From NCBI RefSeq assembly GCF_017161565.1, contig NZ_CP066796.1, positions 2,604,001 to 2,668,000 on the forward strand: a stretch of DNA of 64,000 nucleotides, read 5' to 3'. This DNA is from Erwinia amylovora. GTDB lineage: Bacteria; Pseudomonadota; Gammaproteobacteria; Enterobacterales; Enterobacteriaceae. The notes below the pieces were generated by a model. The model saw only the letters and a list, made by a program, of their open reading frames with translations. It was not told where the DNA came from and did not search any database. The translations under genes and the position numbers were made by a program. Within the stretch, counting starts at the first letter, position 1; every line of letters begins with the position of its first letter. This document shows, in pieces, positions 8,649 to 17,213 of the stretch.

Positions 8649-9623
8649 TTCGGTGACGGCCAGATAACCCGGCCGGAAGACGGCATGCTGTGGCGGGCGT
8701 TCCGCTACACCGGGCGCGGCGAGCTGGCGGGCGTCAGCGACGCGCTGCGCGGCGAAGTGCACTACGGCTACGACGCCGAAGGCCGCCTGCTGCAGCACCG
8801 CGAGCTGCAGTCCGGCAGGACGGGCAGCCGGCTGGTGTATGACGCCGCCGACAACCTGCTGGGCGGGCAAAGCCCGCACGACGACCCGGAACGGCCGCCG
8901 CCGCCGCCGCAGAGCAGCAACCGTCTGCCGCACTGGCAGCGGCTGTTCTACCGCTACGACGTCTGGGGCAACCTGGTCAGCCGCCGCCACGGCCTCAACG
9001 AGCAGCATTACACTTACGACGCCGACAACCGCCTGATACGGGCGCGTGGCTCCGGTCCTCAGGGCGAGTTCAGCGCGCATTACCATTATGACGCGCTGGG
9101 CCGGCGCAGCCGCAAGGAGGTCACCTTCGCGGGCAAAGCCCCACAGACCACGCGCTTCCTGTGGCAGGGCTACCGGCTGCTGCAGGAGCAGCGCGCCAAC
9201 GGCACGCGGCGTACCTGGAGCTATGACCCGGAAAGCCCGTGGACGCCGCTGGCGGCCATCGAGCAGGCCGGAGAAGGGCCACAGGCGGATATTTACTGGC
9301 TGAACACCGACCTCAACAGCGCGCCGCTGGAGGTGACCGACGCCGATGGCAGGCTGCGCTGGTCGGGACAGTACGACACCTTCGGCAGGCTGCAGGGCCA
9401 GACGACGGCCGGTGCGGCACAACGCACGGGGCCGGTTTACGACCAGCCGCTGCGCTACGCCGGGCAGTATGCTGACAGTGAAACGGGACTGCACTATAAT
9501 CTGTTCCGTTACTACGAGCCTGACGTTGGCAGGTTCACGACCCAGGACCCTGTGGGGCTGGCGGGGGGCCTGAACCTGTATGCGTATGCGCCGAATCCGT
9601 ACGGGTGGGTGGATCCGCTGGGG
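8649..9623 (+). repeat. Rhs core repeat, copy 2 (orphan)
   Basis: Near-identical copy of 6823-7797 with only scattered substitutions, for example a CAG/CAT change that gives FSAH instead of FSAQ. It is preceded by the symE remnant and followed by an unrelated CT sequence. Confidence 0.95.
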
Positions 9624-10028
9624 TTGAGCAGATGTAAACCTGGCACTGCTTCAGGTGAAGGTAGCAAGATTGAAGGGAAATGGTTGAGAGGGACTCATGG
9701 TAATGCTGGCTTATTCCCATCCTCAGTAGCTGATAAGCTACGCGGTAGGCAATTTAAATCGTTTGACGATTTCAGGGAAAATGTCTGGAAAGAGGTAGGA
9801 AATGATTCTCATCTTTCTCAACAATTTAGACCTTCAAATATTACCAGGATGAAAAGTGGTAAAGCCCCAATTTCCCACAACTCTCAATGGAATGGGAAAA
9901 ATAAATCTTATGTTCTTCATCACCGTACACCGATTCAACATGGTGGTGGTATCTATGATGTTGATAATCTAATAGTTGTTACTCCGAGATATCATCTTGA
10001 TGTGTTGGATCGGGCCTATCATTTTTGA
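8685..10028 (+). CDS. Orphan Rhs core-CT with HNH nuclease toxin domain (rhs2)
   Basis: 447 aa if started at the ATG at 8685, which has GGAAG five bases upstream. It has no Eag-binding segment, PAAR domain or N-terminal RHS repeats. Residues 1-313 copy the end of the Rhs core through DPLGL. The CT (about 134 aa) reads GKWLRGTHGNAG..., then LHHRTPIQHGGGIYDVDNL and TPRYH, an HNH/ββα-metal nuclease like colicin E-type and S-pyocin DNases. It could serve as a silent donor for swapping onto the full-length Rhs, or be made as a free cytoplasmic nuclease. Its stop overlaps the immunity leader. Confidence 0.88.
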   Translation: MLWRAFRYTGRGELAGVSDALRGEVHYGYDAEGRLLQHRELQSGRTGSRLVYDAADNLLGGQSPHDDPERPPPPPQSSNRLPHWQRLFYRYDVWGNLVSRRHGLNEQHYTYDADNRLIRARGSGPQGEFSAHYHYDALGRRSRKEVTFAGKAPQTTRFLWQGYRLLQEQRANGTRRTWSYDPESPWTPLAAIEQAGEGPQADIYWLNTDLNSAPLEVTDADGRLRWSGQYDTFGRLQGQTTAGAAQRTGPVYDQPLRYAGQYADSETGLHYNLFRYYEPDVGRFTTQDPVGLAGGLNLYAYAPNPYGWVDPLGLSRCKPGTASGEGSKIEGKWLRGTHGNAGLFPSSVADKLRGRQFKSFDDFRENVWKEVGNDSHLSQQFRPSNITRMKSGKAPISHNSQWNGKNKSYVLHHRTPIQHGGGIYDVDNLIVVTPRYHLDVLDRAYHF

Positions 10029-10036
10029 GGCTAAAT

Positions 10037-10234
10037 ATGCAAAGAAAAGAGCTTATAGAGTTAATTGAAAAAATACAGCGCAGTGAAGGTACTGAAGAAG
10101 AAGCCGATAATGACATTGACTTGCTTTGCAATAGCGTCGAAGATCCTCAGGCTGCAAATTATATTTTTCAAGAGGATCTAAGTGCCGATGAAATAGCCGA
10201 TAAAATAATGCACTATAAGCCTATCCAACTATAA
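10037..10234 (+). CDS. Colicin/pyocin-type immunity protein for the HNH nuclease
   Basis: A 65-aa acidic helical protein (MQRKELIEL..., a D/E-rich centre, IADKIMHYK) resembling the immunity family of colicin E and pyocin S DNases, which bind next to the HNH active site. The ATG at 10037 has GAGG six bases upstream; the earlier in-frame TTG at 10025 overlaps the toxin stop. The pairing fits exactly the nuclease family encoded just upstream. It is somewhat shorter than typical 80-90-aa relatives. Confidence 0.8.
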   Translation: MQRKELIELIEKIQRSEGTEEEADNDIDLLCNSVEDPQAANYIFQEDLSADEIADKIMHYKPIQL

Positions 10235-10240
10235 AAATAA

Positions 10241-10275
10241 GCCGGAAGCGATCCCCGACGATCCTTCCGGCCCTT
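10241..10275 (+). terminator. Terminator after toxin-immunity unit 2
   Basis: GCCGGAAG (10241-10248) pairs with CTTCCGGC (10264-10271), with inner GATC pairing, then CCTTT. The T-run is weaker than in unit 1. Confidence 0.7.
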
Positions 10276-10291
10276 TACCTTCAGCCGCCCT

Positions 10292-10420
10292 TCACGCCAG
10301 CATCTCGATCATCCGCTGTTTAGCCTGCTCCAGCTGCTGCTGCTGCGCTTTAAGCTGCTGTTCCAGCGCCCTTAGCCGCCTCTCCTCGCGGCTGGCGGGG
10401 ATCGGCAGCCGGTCAGCGCC
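10292..10420 (-). pseudogene. 3' fragment of a symE-like gene fused to orphan Rhs core (copy 2)
   Basis: Second copy of the symE-like tail, ending MIEMLA-stop on the minus strand, with the same junction to Rhs core as at 8648. Small differences from the first remnant (QQQQLEQAKQ versus QHEELEQAKR) show they are not a perfect recent duplication. Confidence 0.75.
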
Positions 10421-11395
10421 TTCGGTGACGGCCAGATAACCCGGCCGGAAGACGGCATGCTGTGGCGGGCGTTCCGCTACACCGGGCGCGGCGAGCTGGC
10501 GGGCGTCAGCGACGCGCTGCGCGGCGAAGTGCACTACGGCTACGACGCCGAAGGCCGCCTGCTGCAGCACCGCGAGCTGCAGTCCGGCAGGACGGGCAGC
10601 CGGCTGGTGTATGACGCCGCCGACAACCTGCTGGGCGGGCAAAGCCCGCACGACGACCCGGAACGGCCGCCGCCACCGCCGCAGAGCAGCAACCGTCTGC
10701 CGCACTGGCAGCGGCTGTTCTACCGCTACAACGTCTGGGGCAACCTGGTCAGCCGCCGCCACGGCCTCAACGAGCAGCATTACACTTACGACGCCGACAA
10801 CCGCCTGATACGGGCGCGTGGCTCCGGTCCTCAGGGCGAGTTCAGCGCGCAGTACCATTATGACGCGCTGGGCCGGCGCAGCCGCAAGGAGGTCACCTTC
10901 GCGGGCAAAGCCCCGCAGACCACGCGCTTCCTGTGGCAGGGCTACCGGCTGCTGCAGGAGCAGCGCGCCAACGGCACGCGGCGTACCTGGAGCTATGACC
11001 CGGAAAGCCCGTGGACGCCGCTGGCGGCCATCGAGCAGGCCGGGGAAGGGCCACAGGCGGATATTTACTGGCTGAACACCGACCTCAACGGCGCGCCGCT
11101 GGAGGTGACCGACGCCGATGGCAGGCTGCGCTGGTCGGGACAGTACGACACCTTCGGCAGGCTGCAGGGCCAGACGACGGCCGGTGCGGCACAACGCACG
11201 GGGCCGGTTTACGACCAGCCGCTGCGCTACGCCGGGCAGTATGCTGACAGTGAAACGGGACTGCACTATAATCTGTTCCGTTACTACGAGCCTGACGTTG
11301 GCAGGTTCACGACCCAGGACCCTGTGGGGCTGGCGGGGGGCCTGAACCTGTATGCGTATGCGCCGAATCCGTACGGGTGGGTGGATCCGCTGGGG
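10421..11395 (+). repeat. Rhs core repeat, copy 3 (orphan)
   Basis: Third copy of the 975-bp core segment. It stays identical to copy 1 slightly further (GLAKCG) than copy 2 does, so the full-length gene and orphan 2 share the same CT junction codons. Confidence 0.95.
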
Positions 11396-11842
11396 CTGGC
11401 GAAGTGTGGTGTGGAGCAAGCGCGTAAGCGGCAGCATGGCATGCTTAAAAATACTAATGAGGGTTACAATATTAGTCCCAAATCTTGGGATGCATATCCG
11501 GCGATTGGACGGGATGGTACGTTTGTTACTGATAAGCAGGGGGTAATGAATTACTTCCCTCATGCTGCGAATGAAAAAGAAATAACAATAACAAGGGCTA
11601 GAGCAAGAGCCATTGAAAGGAATATGGGGCTCTATAAAGATTCATTATCGGGAGGATTTAAAGTTCGGAAAATTAACGGAATTAATGGGCTAAACCCAAG
11701 AAGCCCATTAGCTGGTAATGATTACTTTAAAGGCCCAGGACAGCACCTTCCAGGTGGCGCGCCTGAAATGGTTATCAACTCTCAATCAACTACTGATAAC
11801 TCTATTATTAATACAATCCTAACTGTAAGCGTGGGAAAATAG
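10457..11842 (+). CDS. Orphan Rhs core-CT with unrecognised toxin domain (rhs3)
   Basis: 461 aa from the ATG at 10457, again with GGAAG five bases upstream. Residues 1-313 are Rhs core; about 148 aa of AT-rich CT follow. The CT carries SWDAYPAIGRDGTF, an Arg-rich helix (RARARAIERN) and a C-terminal PGQHLPGGAPE block before a hydrophobic strand. I cannot assign it to a known toxin family. It lacks the PAAR and N-terminal parts needed for T6SS loading, so it is an orphan CT reservoir or a free toxin. Confidence 0.8.
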   Translation: MLWRAFRYTGRGELAGVSDALRGEVHYGYDAEGRLLQHRELQSGRTGSRLVYDAADNLLGGQSPHDDPERPPPPPQSSNRLPHWQRLFYRYNVWGNLVSRRHGLNEQHYTYDADNRLIRARGSGPQGEFSAQYHYDALGRRSRKEVTFAGKAPQTTRFLWQGYRLLQEQRANGTRRTWSYDPESPWTPLAAIEQAGEGPQADIYWLNTDLNGAPLEVTDADGRLRWSGQYDTFGRLQGQTTAGAAQRTGPVYDQPLRYAGQYADSETGLHYNLFRYYEPDVGRFTTQDPVGLAGGLNLYAYAPNPYGWVDPLGLAKCGVEQARKRQHGMLKNTNEGYNISPKSWDAYPAIGRDGTFVTDKQGVMNYFPHAANEKEITITRARARAIERNMGLYKDSLSGGFKVRKINGINGLNPRSPLAGNDYFKGPGQHLPGGAPEMVINSQSTTDNSIINTILTVSVGK

Positions 11843-11843
11843 T

Positions 11844-12161
11844 ATGCTTAACAATATATTAGTTACGATTTTGGAGCCGAAAAGAATTGTCGTCGAATTA
11901 AGGGGAGTTGATGACGCTTCAGTATTGTTAGCTCTGGGTTTTTCTAAGAAAGGCAATGCTTATTCAATTAATTTCGATAATGAAAAAGAGCAATTATCTC
12001 TTGTCGAAAAACTTGCTGGGGCTGGCGCTCTATTCTCTTACGGTCATGGTTGGGCACCCTCCGAATTAATGGCGTACTTAAAAGATCAAGGAAAAATAAA
12101 TTTCCCTTATAAGATTATTTTATGGCGTTCACCGGATCATTACGAAATAATAGATAAATGA
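11844..12161 (+). CDS. Putative immunity protein for the rhs3 CT
   Basis: A 105-aa protein (MLNNILVTILEPKR...) starting one base after the rhs3 stop, AT-rich like its toxin. It looks like a mixed α/β protein without signal peptide or membrane segment. No family is recognised. The immunity role is inferred from position and spacing, which match the other two pairs. Confidence 0.7.
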   Translation: MLNNILVTILEPKRIVVELRGVDDASVLLALGFSKKGNAYSINFDNEKEQLSLVEKLAGAGALFSYGHGWAPSELMAYLKDQGKINFPYKIILWRSPDHYEIIDK

Positions 12162-12168
12162 GATGCAA

Positions 12169-12200
12169 CCGGAAGCGATCCCCGATCCTTCCGGCCTTTT
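12169..12200 (+). terminator. Terminator after toxin-immunity unit 3
   Basis: CCGGAAGCGATC (12169-12180), loop CCC, GATCCTTCCGG (12184-12194), then CCTTTT. It lies between the convergent immunity gene and symE and may serve both. Confidence 0.75.
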
Positions 12201-12215
12201 ACCTTCACCCGCCCT

Positions 12216-12482
12216 TCACGCCAGCATCGTCTTGATCCGGCGTTTAGCCTGCTCCAGCTCCAGCTCCTGCTGCTGCGCCTTAAGCTGCTGTTCCATTGCT
12301 CTTAGCCGCCTCTCCTCGCGGCTGTCGGGGATCGGCAGCAGACAGCCGTCCGGCACCGTCAGATTAACGCCAGTTCCCACCGCAATACCCGCCTCCGCCA
12401 GCCACTTGCCCGCAATACTGACCTGTGGCGTATCGCGTTCGCCGCCCTTTGGGCGGTAGCCGACGGTAACACGCCGCTGCAT
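12216..12482 (-). CDS. symE: SymE-like protein
   Basis: An 88-aa protein with the SymE core (VTVGYRP..., VSIAGKWLAEAGIAVG, LTVPDG) and a Q/E-rich C-terminal helix. E. coli SymE is a small AbrB-fold-derived protein of the SOS response, controlled by the antisense RNA SymR. Relatives often sit beside rhs loci. The chosen ATG at 12482 has GGGGA at usable spacing; an ATG at 12491 has that same GGGGA abutting it. It is the intact parent of the two symE tails inside the rhs cassettes. No SymR-like RNA could be verified. Confidence 0.75.
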   Translation of the reverse strand: MQRRVTVGYRPKGGERDTPQVSIAGKWLAEAGIAVGTGVNLTVPDGCLLPIPDSREERRLRAMEQQLKAQQQELELEQAKRRIKTMLA

Positions 12483-12768
12483 TTTGGACATTCCCCGTTC
12501 TGACCTGCATCGTCATTCGCTCCCGGTTCGTTGCCTGTGGTTAGCGGGCTGGCGGTTCGTTGAAAAACCGTTTTCACGGGGGAACAGGATCGTGAGAAGG
12601 CATCGCGCCAGACGTCATGCCGGAGTGAAAGGTGTTGCGTGATAAAACGCATCGGGCAGTGCACTGCGCCCATGCCGCGATCGGCCTTCGTCACGTTCGT
12701 CAGGCAGTCAGACTAAGAAAGGCTAAGCCTCCCGGTCACTGTCGGTAAAAAGGAGTTACGAACGACGT

Positions 12769-12802
12769 GTAATGCTGTAATACATTACGGTTAACTCATT
12801 AC
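12769..12802. promoter_or_regulatory. Operator-like palindrome upstream of the antitoxin relic
   Basis: GTAAT-AC-ATTAC (12777-12788) is a perfect palindrome, flanked by GTAATG (12769-12774) and another CATTAC (12797-12802). Arrays of such short inverted repeats are typical autoregulatory operators of ribbon-helix-helix antitoxins, and it lies immediately before such a coding remnant. Confidence 0.4.
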
Positions 12803-12817
12803 GGCAGAGATATCAGG

Positions 12818-12945
12818 GCAACATTAAACGTGCGGCTGGATGACAAACTGAAAGTTGCCAGCCGCAGAGACCTACTCAGGCAGGCGAAACGTGATGCTGG
12901 CATATCTGAAGCCCGCCGGCATGCGGGGTTTCGCTTTCTGGCATC
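12818..12945 (+). pseudogene. Possible remnant of a ribbon-helix-helix antitoxin
   Basis: The frame from 12818 reads ATLNVRLDDKLK, the classic β-strand and first helix of RelB/DinJ/ParD-type antitoxins. The codon where ATG is expected is AGG (12815-12817). Downstream residues do not continue the family convincingly and the frame seems to shift after about 12945. No toxin gene follows. I read this as a decayed antitoxin; a chance match cannot be excluded. Confidence 0.35.
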
Positions 12946-13286
12946 CATTGACGGTTGCACCTTCTTAACGACGACCGGATCGGTGAAATGCCGCTGTCGC
13001 TGCCTGACAACAACGATAATGCTTATAGTGACGTGCACAATCTGCAGGATCGGCGGGATAAATCCTGGCGTTATCATCTGGCAGCCCCCGTTGCACAGGC
13101 GCTTCTCGCCGCTCAGGCTCTTGCACTTCCCTCACGGCGCGTATCAATGAGGAGCTGACAGATGCAGCAGTCTGTTTCCGGGAACCACCGCCAACCGTAT
13201 CGGGGACTGAAAACCCTGGTTTGCCGAAACGGTTTTTTTCGCCTGAAATATGCGCTTTCCGGCGTACTGAAGAGATGAACGTTCGT

Positions 13287-15290
13287 TCAGTGTGCGTTTA
13301 GCCCGTTAACCCACTGCTGCCAGTGCAGCGCATTCGCCTTATCCAGCGCGATCAACGCCTGCTGTGCCTCATGCCGCCAGGCGTTCAACAGCGCTTTGCG
13401 CCCGGCCACAGCGAATCGACTGCAAAGTTGTGCCGCAGACTGCCCCTCAATCAGCGCGGCGTACAGCAGCGGGAAATGCCCCCCCTGACTGACCAGCCGA
13501 CCCAATGCGGCGAAGCTGGCCTCGAACGGCCGCTGCGCCCAGGCAAATCCTGCCAGCTCCTGCCAGTCGTCATCGTTCAGCAGCAGGTCACGCTGCGCGT
13601 CCAGCGGCAATTCTTCCTGTTCTGACTGCTGGCGTAACCAGTAACCATCACGCGCCAGCCGCCGTGTTGCCCGCTCTGCCAGCTGCTGCCCGCTGGCTGA
13701 AAGCGGGTAAATGGCCATTGCCGTATAGCAGCCGCTGCTGGCTTCACGCTGGCTGCCAAACCGCACCAGTTGAAAGCCGCAGCGCTGCCAGAACCGCCAC
13801 AGCCGGGGGGTAAAACCAAAACTGACCGAAAGGAAATCCAGCCCGTGCACTGCCTGACAGCAGCGAGTAATCAGCTGCTGGCCAATCCCGCGACCGCGCA
13901 GTGCGGGCGCCAGCGCAATGCGGCTGATACGCCGCGAACGCAGCTGCGCGGCTTCAGCCAGGCCGGCATGCGCCGCCAGCGACTGCGCAACCAGGTTGCC
14001 ACGAGGACGGCGGTAGCCTGCCCAGACAGCGGCGGCAAGTTCGGCTGACAGGCCCCCCTCATCCACCAGCCACAGCGCGCCCTGCACATTGTCCCCCTGC
14101 AAGGCGGCGCTGAAATGCATACCGGGTGCATCCATCATCCGGCGCAGATCAAGGGGAGAGGTTCGGTAGTGGGCGCTGGTCAACAGCTGGTAGATGGCGG
14201 CCATGCTGGCGGGGCGTCGCGCCCAGTCGGCCTGCTCTAACGACTGAATGACCACCGTATCTGATTGGGGGACGGAGACCGCATCATCAAGTAGCAGCGC
14301 CTGGCTGATAAACTGCTCCAGCGGATCGTTCACCGCATAGCGTAACGGCAAATCGAGCTGATAGCGGGTGACATCCGGCAACGTAGCACAAAACTTCAGC
14401 ATGAATCCGCGCCCGGTTCCTTCGTAGCCTTGCACCGTAGTGGTCAGCAGCACATAAGGGAATAAGGCGACCAGCTGCTGTAATTGCGGGGCCGGTATCG
14501 CGGCCGCCTCATCAATCAGCAGCCAGTCAATACCTGCCCGGTGCTGGCGCGCTTCGACCAGCAGGCGGTCGGGGGCGATAAACTGAAAATGCGGGCCGGC
14601 GTAGTGCGCCAGCACGTCCGTCGATACTTTTGCGGGCGCGGTCACCAGACAGCGCCCCGGCCAGCGGGCGGCCAGCATTCCGGCCAGCGCCGATTTGCCT
14701 CGGCCGCGTGCGGCGGTGACGACATAAATGCCCGGCCTGGCACGCAGCAACTTAGTCAGTATCTGCTGCTGCTGACCACTGTTGTCGCCCGGCCAGGTCG
14801 GCAGATCGGTCAGATCAGGGATCGTGCAGGCGTGATGCTGACGCCACAGCACCGCACGTTGATCAGCCAGTAAAAGCTGCCGGAAACGGCGGATGAAAAA
14901 GGGAGCGGGAATGGGGCTGGCGCATTCGCTCCAGCGTAATGAGTCGGCATCTGGCTGCAGCGGCCAGCGGTGCCATGCGGGAACCAGCATTATCAGCCAG
15001 CTGCCGGCATGAAGCGTGCCTGACAGCGCGGCCAACGCTTCGGCATGAAAACCGCGACGGGCATCAAACAGCGCATGCCTGAATTCGCGTCCCAGCAGCG
15101 TACGTATCGCCTGCGGCGCACAGTGCAACGCACTGAGGGGCTGTTCGCCTACCGTCAACCAGTCGCCGGGGAGCTGCGCCATACAGGCTGCGGCCTGCTG
15201 CTCGCACCAGAAAGCATCTCCGCTTATCACCAGCAGACGGCGCCAGCCCTGTCTTTTTATTTGAGCTGCCGCCTGAAGTAGATCGCTCAC
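13287..15290 (-). CDS. tmcA: tRNA(Met) cytidine acetyltransferase
   Basis: 667 aa, close to E. coli TmcA (671). It makes N4-acetylcytidine at the wobble position of elongator tRNA-Met using acetyl-CoA and ATP/GTP. Visible parts are an N-terminal helicase-like module with Walker A (TAARGRGKS, about residue 192-200), a Walker B-like LLIDEAAAIP, and a GNAT acetyltransferase domain (RIALAPALRGRGIGQQL) in the C-terminal third. It ends six bases before ypfJ's successor position, so tmcA and ypfJ are adjacent on the minus strand and probably cotranscribed. Confidence 0.95.
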   Translation of the reverse strand: MSDLLQAAAQIKRQGWRRLLVISGDAFWCEQQAAACMAQLPGDWLTVGEQPLSALHCAPQAIRTLLGREFRHALFDARRGFHAEALAALSGTLHAGSWLIMLVPAWHRWPLQPDADSLRWSECASPIPAPFFIRRFRQLLLADQRAVLWRQHHACTIPDLTDLPTWPGDNSGQQQQILTKLLRARPGIYVVTAARGRGKSALAGMLAARWPGRCLVTAPAKVSTDVLAHYAGPHFQFIAPDRLLVEARQHRAGIDWLLIDEAAAIPAPQLQQLVALFPYVLLTTTVQGYEGTGRGFMLKFCATLPDVTRYQLDLPLRYAVNDPLEQFISQALLLDDAVSVPQSDTVVIQSLEQADWARRPASMAAIYQLLTSAHYRTSPLDLRRMMDAPGMHFSAALQGDNVQGALWLVDEGGLSAELAAAVWAGYRRPRGNLVAQSLAAHAGLAEAAQLRSRRISRIALAPALRGRGIGQQLITRCCQAVHGLDFLSVSFGFTPRLWRFWQRCGFQLVRFGSQREASSGCYTAMAIYPLSASGQQLAERATRRLARDGYWLRQQSEQEELPLDAQRDLLLNDDDWQELAGFAWAQRPFEASFAALGRLVSQGGHFPLLYAALIEGQSAAQLCSRFAVAGRKALLNAWRHEAQQALIALDKANALHWQQWVNGLNAH

Positions 15291-15296
15291 CGCAGT

Positions 15297-16160
15297 TTAA
15301 TTAGCAAAGGTATTGCATTGAGCGGGATTACCGCCGTCGAACCCTTTTTTGAACCAGCTATAGCGCTGCTGTGAGGTGCCGTGAGTAAAGCTGTCCGGCA
15401 CCACGCGCCCCTGGCTACGCTGCTGCAGGCGATCGTCACCAATCGCCTCGGCGGCGTTAAGTGCTGATTCCAGATCGCCGGTTTCCAGCACTTTCTCCTG
15501 CTGCATATAGTAGCCCCAGACGCCGGCAAAGCAGTCCGCCTGAAGTTCCATCTTCACCGACAGCTGATTCGCCTGGGCCTGGTTTGCCCCCTGCTGCATC
15601 TGACGCACTTTCCGATCGATCCCCAGCAGGTGCTGCACATGGTGACCCACCTCATGCGCGATAACATAGCCCTGAGCGAATTCGCCTCCGGCACCCAGTT
15701 TGCTTTTCATCTCGTCATAAAACGAAAGATCGATATAAACCTTGCTGTCTGCCGGGCAGTAGAATGGCCCCATTGCCGACTGTCCGCTGCCGCACGCCGT
15801 TGACGTCTGGTTACGGTACATCACCAGAACAGGTGCGTACCAGGTCTTGCCCATTTTCTGGAACAGCTGCTGCCAGGTATCTTCGGTCATGGCAAAAATG
15901 GTGCGGGTGAACTGCGCGGCTTCGCCCTCTTTCGCTGAAGTTTGCTGCCATTGCTGCCGGGTGGGCGGTGAAACGGATGAAGTGCCGCCGCCTAATAATG
16001 GACTGAGATCGTAGCCGTAGTAACCAGCCACTATCACCACAATCAGCAGAACGATGCCGCCTTTACCACGGGGAATGCGTATGCGCCCACCGCCAACGGT
16101 GCCCGATTGATCACGACGGTCTTCCACATTGTCGCTTTCGCGACGTCCTTGCCAACGCAT
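15297..16160 (-). CDS. ypfJ: YpfJ-family neutral zinc metallopeptidase
   Basis: 287 aa from the ATG at 16160 ([11 protein letters not shown]..., as in E. coli YpfJ, with an AAGGGGA ribosome site). One membrane segment near residues 35-52 (Gly-Lys-Gly-Gly, then a hydrophobic stretch) anchors it. The zinc site HEVGHH lies near 168-173, and there is a Cys pair in the periplasmic part. The substrate is not known. It lies just upstream of tmcA. Confidence 0.92.
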   Translation of the reverse strand: MRWQGRRESDNVEDRRDQSGTVGGGRIRIPRGKGGIVLLIVVIVAGYYGYDLSPLLGGGTSSVSPPTRQQWQQTSAKEGEAAQFTRTIFAMTEDTWQQLFQKMGKTWYAPVLVMYRNQTSTACGSGQSAMGPFYCPADSKVYIDLSFYDEMKSKLGAGGEFAQGYVIAHEVGHHVQHLLGIDRKVRQMQQGANQAQANQLSVKMELQADCFAGVWGYYMQQEKVLETGDLESALNAAEAIGDDRLQQRSQGRVVPDSFTHGTSQQRYSWFKKGFDGGNPAQCNTFAN

Positions 16161-16261
16161 AACTGTCCCCTTGAGCAAATAATTTTTGATAGCTTAGTCG
16201 ATTTTAGTCAGAGCAAGCGGGGAAAACCAGCAAACGCTGCGCTGCGCGCCGTATAACGCGA

Positions 16262-16283
16262 AAGGCCAGGTTTCCCTGGCCTT
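16262..16283 (-). terminator. purC terminator
   Basis: AAGGCCAGG and CCTGGCCTT form a perfect 9-bp stem with a four-base loop. On the minus strand it follows the purC stop by about 25 bases and continues into TTT. Confidence 0.7.
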
Positions 16284-16307
16284 ATGACGACGGTCAAAAA
16301 TATGACG

Positions 16308-17021
16308 TTAGTCCAGCTTCACGCCCAACCGGTTGGCCACCTCTTCATAGGCTTCAATCAGCCCACCAAGGCTCTGACGATAACGATCTTTGTCCATCTT
16401 ATTCAGGGTGTCTTTATCCCACAGGCGCGCACCATCCGGTGAGAACTCATCGCCCAGCACCACTTCGCCTTTAAACAGGCCGAACTCAAGTTTGAAGTCC
16501 ACCAGGATCAGGCCTGCATCGGCAAACAGCTTGCTCAGGACGTCATTCGCCTGGAAAGTCAGCTCCTGCATACGTGCCAGATTTGCTTTGCTGACCCAGC
16601 CGAACGTCTCGCAATAGGATTCGTTGACCATCGGATCGTGTTTAGCATCATCTTTCAGGAACAGATCAAACAGCGGAGGATTGAGGATCATGCCCTCTTC
16701 CACGCCCAGACGCTTCACCAGGGATCCCGCAGCACGATTACGTATTACGCATTCTACGGGCACCATATCCAGATTTTTTACCAGCGCTTCGTTATCAGAA
16801 AGCAGGGCCTCCATCTGTGTTGGGATCCCGGCTTCCTGCAGTTTAGTCATAATGAAATGATTGAACTTGTTGTTAATCATTCCTTTACGATCAAACTGCT
16901 CGATACGCTCACCGTCCAGCGCTGACGTATCGTTACGGAATTCGAGTACCAACAGATCCGGGTTTTCGGTGCTGTAAACGGTTTTCGCTTTGCCGCGATA
17001 CAACTCAGCTTTTTTTTGCAT
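16308..17021 (-). CDS. purC: Phosphoribosylaminoimidazole-succinocarboxamide (SAICAR) synthase
   Basis: 237 aa, the same length as E. coli PurC. It joins aspartate to CAIR with ATP in purine synthesis. The start at 17021 ([16 protein letters not shown]) matches the family; upstream in-frame codons to 17066 add an unrelated leader. The SAICAR synthetase motifs [12 protein letters not shown] and [11 protein letters not shown] are present. It lies downstream of bamC on the same strand, with its own terminator. Confidence 0.97.
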   Translation of the reverse strand: MQKKAELYRGKAKTVYSTENPDLLVLEFRNDTSALDGERIEQFDRKGMINNKFNHFIMTKLQEAGIPTQMEALLSDNEALVKNLDMVPVECVIRNRAAGSLVKRLGVEEGMILNPPLFDLFLKDDAKHDPMVNESYCETFGWVSKANLARMQELTFQANDVLSKLFADAGLILVDFKLEFGLFKGEVVLGDEFSPDGARLWDKDTLNKMDKDRYRQSLGGLIEAYEEVANRLGVKLD

Positions 17022-17185
17022 CTTGTTAACTCCACTCCAACGATAATGAACTTTACCCGGCATCACTCAGGCAGCAGGTTGATGACCATCGGACTGCCAG
17101 GATCAGCCCGGTAGAATATGTCTGACGGGATTATATGTTCCACCGCCGAAAAACCGAAGCAATCGTTTACGTAGCGCCAAAGTAA

Positions 17186-17208
17186 AAGGCCGGAGAATGT
17201 CCGGCCTT
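17186..17208 (-). terminator. bamC terminator
   Basis: AAGGCCGGA (17186-17194) and TCCGGCCTT (17200-17208) form a perfect stem. On the minus strand it starts 6 bases after the bamC stop and runs into TTTTACTTT, ending the dapA-bamC transcript before purC. Confidence 0.85.
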
Positions 17209-17213
17209 GAGGT

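Larger units (their letters stand above)
12483..13286. other. 804-bp region without an intact gene
   Basis: It contains the symE upstream region, a palindromic operator-like site, a possible degenerate antitoxin and a terminator-like hairpin (AACCGT at 13193-13198, ACGGTT at 13229-13234, then seven T). Short open frames here conflict with each other and none shows a recognisable full-length family. A 38-codon frame at 13162 has a good GGAG site but no recognisable product. Confidence 0.6.
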
